Positions 1 to 4,634 of a stretch of 6,520 bases of DNA are shown here, in pieces. The stretch lies in assembly GCA_024638525.1 (NCBI GenBank), contig JAHEKB010000140.1, forward strand, positions 1 to 6,520. Direction: 5' to 3'. Both the position numbers and the translations under genes were made by a program. The DNA comes from Bacteroidota bacterium. Lineage in GTDB: Bacteria; Bacteroidota; Bacteroidia; NS11-12g; UBA9320. Under the pieces are notes generated by a model, which saw nothing but the letters and a program-made list of their open reading frames with translations, was not told the origin of the DNA and did not search any database. How positions within the stretch are numbered: position 1 is the first letter of the stretch; every line of letters begins with the position of its first letter.

Positions 1-121
1 ACAAGAGAAAAACATCAGTCCTGAAGACATGTATCTCTTCAAGGTGGTAGATACTGCAGATGAAGCCGTGAACGAAATCTTTGAGTTTTATAGTAAATAT
101 CACATGAGTATCAATTTCTAG
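1..121 (+). CDS. C-terminal end of a probable LOG-family / TIGR00730 Rossmann-fold protein (partial)
   Basis: Only the last 39 codons are present, read from base 2 to a TAG at 119-121; the gene starts before the window. The visible peptide contains ISPEDMYLFKVVDTADEAV followed by a short aromatic tail (FEFYSKY) ending in SINF. From memory, this matches the C-terminus of Bacteroidota TIGR00730/LOG-type proteins (the 'lysine decarboxylase-like' fold). In that family the characterised members are phosphoribohydrolases releasing cytokinin-type bases, or nucleotide 5'-monophosphate nucleosidases. The catalytic PGGxGTxxE motif would lie upstream and cannot be checked, so the assignment rests on the tail alone. 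It is co-directional with mnmE at 921, and the accessory block 122-920 now separates the two genes. No terminator hairpin is obvious after the stop. Confidence 0.62.
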   Translation, partial: QEKNISPEDMYLFKVVDTADEAVNEIFEFYSKYHMSINF

Positions 122-129
122 TATTGAAA

Positions 130-240
130 GTTTGAGAGTTTGAGAGTTAGAGGGTTTGGGTATGTGGGTTTGGAGGTTTGAAGGTTTGAAGGTTTGGAGG
201 TTTGGAGGTTTGGAGGTTTGAAGGTTTGGAGGTTTGAAGG
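130..240 (+). repeat. 8-bp minisatellite, units GGTTTGGA / GGTTTGAA
   Basis: Nine consecutive perfect 8-bp units run from 167 to 238 in the order GGA, GAA, GAA, GGA, GGA, GGA, GAA, GGA, GAA after a constant GGTTT, with a trailing GG at 239-240. Before them, 130-166 holds degenerate units (GTTTGAGA twice, then GTTAGAG and GGTTTGGG). Units differ only at the seventh base (G or A). The array is purine/T-rich on the plus strand and not coding in any convincing frame. The region from 241 to 294, between the array and the end of the next gene, is plain A+T-rich sequence; the only structure I see there is a 9-bp direct repeat, TAAATCTTG, at 259-267 and 296-304. Confidence 0.9.
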
Positions 241-869
241 TATAAGGGGATAAAAGTTTAAATCTTGATAGTTCATCCAATGCAGCGTAGGAATCTAAAT
301 CTTGTGTTTTGCTAGCCGTTTTTTAGATGTGATCAATCGAAATAGCATATAGCTTATTTTTTCAAGCTCTGTAATTAAATCAAAATAAGCTATTTCATCA
401 ATGAGCTCTCTGGTGTAGATAATGTCAAGAGCAGCAGCGCATTCAGCTGCACTTGAACGAGCCATATAATAGAATCTATTTTGATCTCGAAAAGTGTTTC
501 TTGCACTACCCTCAGCTATATTTAATACAATACTTAAATGAGCCCTTTGTATTTGATCTGCTATAAATAATGGGATCCTTTTATCCTTCACGAGCTCTTC
601 AATCTGCAGATAACTCTGCTTAGACATTTTATACACTTCAAGGTCGTGAAATTTGAACACAAGGCAAATTAGTAGTTGCATCCAATACGGGCAGCTGTTA
701 CTCCTCTAACGTGTTTAAAAATCACATCACCGATTAACTCTTCAAAAAGCTCCCTTTCAAACTTCCACTCAAACCTCCAAACCTTCGAACCTTCCTTTTC
801 GAACCTTCCTTTCAAACCCTCAAACCTTCGAACCCTCCCTTCAAACTTCCACTCAAACCTCCAAACCTT
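221..869. repeat. Inverted repeat pair bracketing the four-helix-bundle gene
   Basis: The 17-base string AAGGTTTGGAGGTTTGA at 221-237 in the left array occurs as its exact reverse complement at 769-785 and again at 853-869 in the right array. The left array is G/T-rich on the plus strand and the right array is C/A-rich on the same strand, so the two arrays are inverted relative to each other. The minus-strand gene at 295-681 lies between them. A transcript crossing the block could pair the two arms into a long interrupted stem. The arms are simple-sequence-like, so this may also reflect independent growth of the same repeat type on both sides. Confidence 0.8.
295..681 (-). CDS. Four-helix-bundle protein of the 23S rRNA intervening-sequence (IVP/S23) family
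   Basis: A 128-residue, all-helical protein of the family first found inside 23S rRNA intervening sequences (TIGR02436 type), which also includes relatives of the Avd accessory protein of diversity-generating retroelements. The signature features are visible. Near the N-terminus is an FHDLEVYK block (residues 11-18). The core helix QIQRAHLSIVLNIAEGSA spans residues 43-60. The second core helix RFYYMARSSAAECAAALDI spans residues 69-87, and a C-terminal amphipathic helix with a basic tail ends the protein. Length is usual for the family. The ATG at 679-681 is preferred over Met19, because starting at Met19 would remove the conserved FHDLEVYK block; no Shine-Dalgarno site supports either. The molecular role of free-standing members is unknown. 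The gene is opposite to both plus-strand neighbours and sits between inverted repeat arrays, so it looks like an insertion between the LOG-type gene and mnmE. Confidence 0.87.
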   Translation of the reverse strand: MQLLICLVFKFHDLEVYKMSKQSYLQIEELVKDKRIPLFIADQIQRAHLSIVLNIAEGSARNTFRDQNRFYYMARSSAAECAAALDIIYTRELIDEIAYFDLITELEKISYMLFRLITSKKRLAKHKI

Positions 870-903
870 CGAACCTTCCTTTTCGAACCTTCCTTTCAAA
901 CCC
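752..903 (-). repeat. Higher-order repeat array: 64-bp exact duplication with 84-bp period
   Basis: Bases 756-819 recur exactly at 840-903 (64 identical bases, period 84), separated by a 20-bp variant stretch at 820-839 made of the same words. On the minus strand the building blocks are GGTTCGAA, GGTTTGGA, GGTTTGAA and GGAAGGTTCG, related to the left array but mixed with the self-complementary TTCGAA. Because 84 is divisible by three, long open frames persist on both strands across the array (676-924 plus, 669-929 minus). Their products are low-complexity repeats of the RRFEG/SKVWRFEWKFE kind, and I treat them as non-coding. The flanking unique stretch 682-751 holds nothing I recognise. The array ends 17 bases before the mnmE start. 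Confidence 0.88.
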
Positions 904-920
904 ATCCTTATCTTTGCCCC

Positions 921-2270
921 TTGATTCAAAACCGCTCCGATATCATCGTTGCCCCAGCTACCCCAACGGGTGTTTCTGCCTTAGCAGTTATACGAGTGTC
1001 GGGAGCAGGAAGCATTGAGCTGGTTAGCAAATGTTTTAGCAAGGATTTGAATGAAGCTGAAGCTTACACCATACATTACGGGCACATTTTAGACGGCAAA
1101 CAACGCATTGATGAAGTATTGGTCAGCGTATTTAGAAATCCACAATCCTATACCGGAGAAGACAGCATAGAAATTAGCGGACATGGGTCGCCTTATGTGA
1201 GTCAACGCATAGTCGAAACACTAACCAAAGTAGGTGCTCGAATGGCAGAAGCAGGTGAATTTACGTTGAGAGCCTTTCTCAATGGAAAATTAGATCTTGC
1301 TCAGGCTGAGGCCGTTGCTGATATGATCAGTGCCAACTCAGAAGCCAGCCTCAAACTGGCCATGGATCAAATGCGCGGAGGCTTTAGCAAAGACATCGCT
1401 TCCTTGCGTCAAGAATTGGTGGACTTTGCTGCCTTGATAGAATTGGAGAATGACTTTGGAGAAGAGGATGTGGAATTCGCTAATCGGGATCATCTAAAGG
1501 AATTGATTGACAAGCTCTTATTAAAAATCGAAAAGCTCAGATCCTCCTTTGCTGCGGGTAATGTACTCAAGCACGGCATCAATACGGTCATCGCAGGTAA
1601 ACCGAATGCCGGCAAATCAACCTTATTAAATGCTCTTTTAAAAGAAGAGCGTGCTATCGTCTCAGACATTGCAGGCACCACAAGAGACACGATAGAAGAA
1701 GTGCTCAATATCAAGGGTATACAATTTCGCCTAATTGATACAGCAGGCCTAAGACAGAGTGGAGATCAAATAGAACAGATTGGTGTAGGCAAAGCCAAGG
1801 AGAAGATGGAACAGGCAGAATTGCTCATTTATTTATGCGATCTCAGCTCCACAAATCCCTCAATATTAGAGGCTGAATTGGATCAATTACCCAAAACCAA
1901 AGAACAAATCATAATCGGCAATAAGGTAGACCAGACCGACTTTGATCCAGAAGCCTGGCCAGAGAATATGATAGCTGTGTCCGCCAAAAGCGGTAATCTC
2001 TCTCCCTTAATAGACAAACTGGAATCCATTGCAGCAAACTATGAAAGCAGCAATGAAACAGTAGTCAATAATATTCGCCATGCAGACGCCCTAGCAAAAA
2101 GTGCAGAAGCATTACACAAGGTTACCCAAGGTATAGATCAAGGCGTGACCAATGATTTCGTGGCACTTGACATCAGACAGTCCTTGCACCAATTGGGTCT
2201 TATCACCGGCGAAGTGACCAATGATGAGGTATTGGGAAGCATTTTCGGGAGGTTTTGTATTGGAAAGTAA
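921..2270 (+). CDS. mnmE: tRNA uridine-5-carboxymethylaminomethyl(34) synthesis GTPase MnmE
   Basis: A complete 449-residue MnmE (TrmE). With MnmG it installs the carboxymethylaminomethyl group on the wobble uridine of certain tRNAs in the cytoplasm, using a methylene-tetrahydrofolate carbon. The order is an N-terminal folate-binding domain (about 1-118, with the conserved EAGEFTLRAFLNGK at about 110-123), a helical domain, and an inserted G domain. The G motifs are all present: G1 GKPNAGKS at 226-233, G2 GTTRD at 252-256, G3 DTAG at 273-276, G4 NKVD at 334-337, and G5 SAKSG after that. The C-terminus is the diagnostic FCIGK with the functional Cys446. The start is taken as TTG 921. It gives the family's expected short lead-in to SDIIVAPATPTG, there is no in-frame ATG nearby, and upstream sequence in this frame is repeat. 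There is no Shine-Dalgarno site. The stop abuts the egtD stop with zero spacing. Confidence 0.97.
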   Translation: MIQNRSDIIVAPATPTGVSALAVIRVSGAGSIELVSKCFSKDLNEAEAYTIHYGHILDGKQRIDEVLVSVFRNPQSYTGEDSIEISGHGSPYVSQRIVETLTKVGARMAEAGEFTLRAFLNGKLDLAQAEAVADMISANSEASLKLAMDQMRGGFSKDIASLRQELVDFAALIELENDFGEEDVEFANRDHLKELIDKLLLKIEKLRSSFAAGNVLKHGINTVIAGKPNAGKSTLLNALLKEERAIVSDIAGTTRDTIEEVLNIKGIQFRLIDTAGLRQSGDQIEQIGVGKAKEKMEQAELLIYLCDLSSTNPSILEAELDQLPKTKEQIIIGNKVDQTDFDPEAWPENMIAVSAKSGNLSPLIDKLESIAANYESSNETVVNNIRHADALAKSAEALHKVTQGIDQGVTNDFVALDIRQSLHQLGLITGEVTNDEVLGSIFGRFCIGK

Positions 2271-3236
2271 CTAGGTCCAATTTGATTTCTCATCTTTTTT
2301 GGTAATTAGACACTCATAAAATTGTTGTTTGCTATCAGAATAAAGCTTCTTCAATTGCATTCCTGACGACTCACACAACCACTCTATAGTATCTCTGGTA
2401 TATTTCTGAGAAATTTCCGTATGAATACTTTCCCAAGCTTCAAAGTGAAAGCTTTTATTTAAGGCCGCGATATAAACCTCCTGACGAACTGTACTCACCA
2501 AAAAACTGCTCGCAAGGCCATTCTCAGCGTCATATGTCGGTTCATGTCTAAAACGGTTTAGATCAAACTCACCTCCTAATTCCCTATTTATTCTCTCCAG
2601 TAAATTTAGATTGAAAGCGGCAGTCAGTCCTTGAGAGTCATTATAAGCTGCCTTGATAATTGCCGGATCTTTCATTTTGTCCAAGCCCATGATTAGGTAG
2701 TCCTGATGAGTCATATGACTAGCTATTTTCTTTAAACACACTATCGACTCTTCGTGGGTGAAGTTGCCCAAATTAGAACCCAGAAACATGAACAAGTGTG
2801 GGACTTTATCTGCCCGCACTAAATTTTCCAGTGTGCCAAAATATGTGCCCTGCATTGGTTCTACCTCTACTCCTTTAACCTGTTTGATCAAGTTCTCCTG
2901 CAACTGTTGCAGCACATCAAAGGATATGTCTATTGGCTTATAACTTATCTCAGTTCCCCTTGCTTTCAAAGCCTTTAACAATAGAGCTGTTTTACTCCCA
3001 TCACCTGCGCCTAATTCATAAATGTTCAGATTGGGAACCCATCCCATATCACGAATAATTTGACCTGATTGTTCTTTGAATATTTGTTCTTCGGCTGCGG
3101 TTAAATAATACTCAGGTAATTTCATGATTGATTGAAACAACCTATCTCCCCTGGAATCATAAAAATATTCAGAACTTATCCGTTTGGGATACAATGACAA
3201 TCCAATATCTACATCTTGTTTAAATTGTTCGTTCAT
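2271..3236 (-). CDS. egtD: L-histidine N-alpha-methyltransferase EgtD
   Basis: A 321-residue SAM-dependent methyltransferase that makes hercynine (N-alpha-trimethylhistidine), the first step to ergothioneine; the Mycobacterium smegmatis enzyme has the same length. Visible motifs are EYFYDSRGDRLF (23-34), LPEYYLT with Y43/Y44 (40-46), the SAM-binding ELGAGDGSKT (74-83), GSNLGNFT (153-160), AYNDSQGLTAAFN (197-209) and TEIS (273-276). Against the mycobacterial substrate residues as I remember them, N158, Y198, E274 and S276 fall at a constant offset of 8 from N166, Y206, E282 and S284, so the histidine pocket looks intact. One difference is S244 where the mycobacterial enzyme has Met252. The ATG overlaps the egtB stop as ATGA, with AAGGG seven bases upstream, indicating translational coupling. 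It is the last gene of the run. Other small-substrate EgtD-like activities are possible, but the EgtB partner makes this call strong. Confidence 0.93.
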   Translation of the reverse strand: MNEQFKQDVDIGLSLYPKRISSEYFYDSRGDRLFQSIMKLPEYYLTAAEEQIFKEQSGQIIRDMGWVPNLNIYELGAGDGSKTALLLKALKARGTEISYKPIDISFDVLQQLQENLIKQVKGVEVEPMQGTYFGTLENLVRADKVPHLFMFLGSNLGNFTHEESIVCLKKIASHMTHQDYLIMGLDKMKDPAIIKAAYNDSQGLTAAFNLNLLERINRELGGEFDLNRFRHEPTYDAENGLASSFLVSTVRQEVYIAALNKSFHFEAWESIHTEISQKYTRDTIEWLCESSGMQLKKLYSDSKQQFYECLITKKDEKSNWT

Positions 3237-4399
3237 TTTTTATCCCTTGCTAATCGAAGTCCCGTGAATTGCCACCTCAAGTGGGGATGAAAAAAATTGC
3301 GGTATGTCATTCTGCTGTGACCTCTTGATGTCGCCACTGACCCACCCCTCAACACCATCTGATTTACCATGAACTTGCCGTTGTATTCACCAATGGCTCC
3401 AGCCGATTTGCGATATCCAGGGTAAGGAAGGTAGGCACTATTGGTCCATTCCCACCGATCTCCCCAATCAAATTGATCGGCAGCAACTTCCCATTCAAAT
3501 TCTGTGGGAAGCCTTAATCCCTTCCAATTGGCATACGCTACTGCTTCATAAAAACTAATGTGCATCACAGCCGTTTGAAGATTTATAGGCTTAAAACCGT
3601 CAAGTTCATAGCTCCACCAGCTCCGATCGTTCCAATGCCAATACATAGGTGACTTGACATTATTCTCCTTTATCCAATCCCAGCCTTCAGCATGCCAGAG
3701 ATTAAAATCCTCATAACCTCCATTTTGAATAAATTCCGCGTATTCCGCATTGCTCACTAAGCCATCGCTAATCTCATAGGACTGCAAATAAACTTTGTGC
3801 TTATTGTGCTCATTATCATAGGAGAAACTGTTCCCTTCATAGCCAATATCGTACACTCCTTCTCTAATTGAAAGCCAATTCTTATTCGCCGAGGAATCCA
3901 TTGAATGATTCAACTTTCCATATGAGGGGTACAATGGCTGATTCCCATATATATACTTAATATCTGCGAGTAATAATTCTTGATGTTGTTGTTCGTGATT
4001 AAGGCCTAAATGCAACAAACTCTTCATTTCTTCAGTGAATTCATCCTCCAGAAGGTTTGACATATGGCGATCGACATATGCCCGGTAAGCGTATATTTCC
4101 TCCACCGTTGGCCTATACATTAAACCCCTGTCCGGACGCGGAATTCTGTCGCCAATTCCATCATAATAGCTGTTGAATAAGTAGGCAAAATCATCATCAA
4201 ATCTTTTGTAACCTGCCGAACGAGCTAGAATGAATTCTTCAAAAAACCAGCTGGTGTGAGCCAAGTGCCATTTTGGAGGAGAAACTTCAAGGCTGGGCTG
4301 CATCCCATAATCTTCCACCTTAAGCGGTACGCATATTTCTTGGGTTCTTTGCCTTACCTCAATGAACAGTTGTTGAGTTGATTGTTCAGTCCGCAACAT
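3233..4399 (-). CDS. egtB: Ergothioneine biosynthesis sulfoxide synthase EgtB (non-heme iron)
   Basis: A 388-residue, complete EgtB. It joins hercynine to a cysteine-type thiol with O2 at a mononuclear iron, giving hercynyl-sulfoxide. The N-terminal DinB-like domain carries the iron ligands: WHLAHTSWFFEE with H48 (44-55) and the HX3HXE motif HEQQHQE (H135, H139, E141). The C-terminal formylglycine-generating-enzyme-like domain includes GLRLPTEFEWEVAA (294-307), RGGSVATSRGHSRMTYRNFF (351-370) and the terminal RWQFTGLRLARD. The NSYYDG stretch contains Y78-Y79, which may match the active-site tyrosine pair reported for the cysteine-using Chloracidobacterium enzyme. An Arg-rich loop follows (R85-R96). 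No OvoA-type fused methyltransferase is present, and no SenB or SenC neighbour suggests a selenium enzyme. The start ATG has AAGG at 4406-4409, six bases upstream and overlapping the preceding stop. Use of free cysteine is inferred, with no EgtA or EgtC in view. Confidence 0.95.
   Translation of the reverse strand: MLRTEQSTQQLFIEVRQRTQEICVPLKVEDYGMQPSLEVSPPKWHLAHTSWFFEEFILARSAGYKRFDDDFAYLFNSYYDGIGDRIPRPDRGLMYRPTVEEIYAYRAYVDRHMSNLLEDEFTEEMKSLLHLGLNHEQQHQELLLADIKYIYGNQPLYPSYGKLNHSMDSSANKNWLSIREGVYDIGYEGNSFSYDNEHNKHKVYLQSYEISDGLVSNAEYAEFIQNGGYEDFNLWHAEGWDWIKENNVKSPMYWHWNDRSWWSYELDGFKPINLQTAVMHISFYEAVAYANWKGLRLPTEFEWEVAADQFDWGDRWEWTNSAYLPYPGYRKSAGAIGEYNGKFMVNQMVLRGGSVATSRGHSRMTYRNFFHPHLRWQFTGLRLARDKK
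3244..3248 (-). promoter_or_regulatory. Shine-Dalgarno-like AAGGG for egtD
   Basis: On the minus strand AAGGG lies seven bases before the egtD ATG, inside the last codons of egtB. Together with the ATGA stop-start overlap it supports coupled translation and the chosen egtD start. It is among the clearest ribosome-binding sites in a window where most starts lack one. Confidence 0.5.
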
Positions 4400-4407
4400 A
4401 CAGTGCC

Positions 4408-4623
4408 TTAATCCTCTTTGCGCATATTAGAAGCTTTGCCAATAATGTATACGCAATATGGAACTAAATAAGTAAGCAGAGCTGACACCCACCTCCCGAA
4501 GGTCATTGACCCATGCAGTGCGGCTTCTCCGTGATTTATTACAAAAAGAATAGTACCAATAATAGCTGCTACCTTGAGAGCTGGTAAAACCCAATCTGAT
4601 TTAAAAAAATAGCTTAGTTTCAA
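4408..4623 (-). CDS. nrtS: Small NrtS-type nitrate/nitrite transporter
   Basis: A 71-residue membrane protein with two predicted hydrophobic helices (about 12-29 and 44-62) and a charged C-terminal tail. The core pattern ALKVA (15-19), GTIL (23-26), INHGEA (29-34) and LTYLVPYCV (50-58) matches the NrtS family, small proteins shown in a marine cyanobacterium (NrtS1/NrtS2) to act together as a nitrate/nitrite transporter. The length is normal for that family. The start must be TTG at 4621-4623: an in-frame TAA lies two codons upstream (4627-4629) and no ATG occurs before the conserved core. Spacing is 11 bp from the gene upstream and 8 bp to egtB, so it belongs to the same transcript. Whether a single NrtS works alone (the characterised system uses two different subunits) and what it carries here are unknown. 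Confidence 0.82.
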   Translation of the reverse strand: MKLSYFFKSDWVLPALKVAAIIGTILFVINHGEAALHGSMTFGRWVSALLTYLVPYCVYIIGKASNMRKED

Positions 4624-4634
4624 TTTTTATCTCA

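Noticed and set aside
167..240. Possible CRISPR array
   Set aside because: The units are 8 bp, contiguous and without unique spacers; this is a minisatellite.
295..681. Accessory Avd protein of a diversity-generating retroelement, or an intervening sequence within a 23S rRNA gene
   Set aside because: No reverse transcriptase, template/variable repeat pair or rRNA sequence is present in the window; the gene is free-standing between protein genes.
909..916. TATCTTTG as the mnmE promoter -7 box
   Set aside because: It matches TAnnTTTG, but there is no -33 element at a suitable distance and the predicted transcript would begin at or after the TTG start; kept only as part of a finding.
669..929. 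Open frames of 82-86 codons on both strands across the right repeat array
   Set aside because: The products are low-complexity, repeat-derived (period 28 residues) and open simply because the DNA period is a multiple of three; neither has a recognisable domain and one overlaps the start of the four-helix-bundle gene.
1490..1714. Minus-strand open frame inside mnmE
   Set aside because: It lies wholly antisense to the conserved MnmE G domain and has no recognisable protein features.
2271..4399. Ovothiol (OvoA) or selenoneine (SenA) pathway instead of ergothioneine
   Set aside because: EgtB has no fused C-terminal methyltransferase, a separate EgtD follows, and no glycosyltransferase or selenophosphate synthetase gene is nearby.
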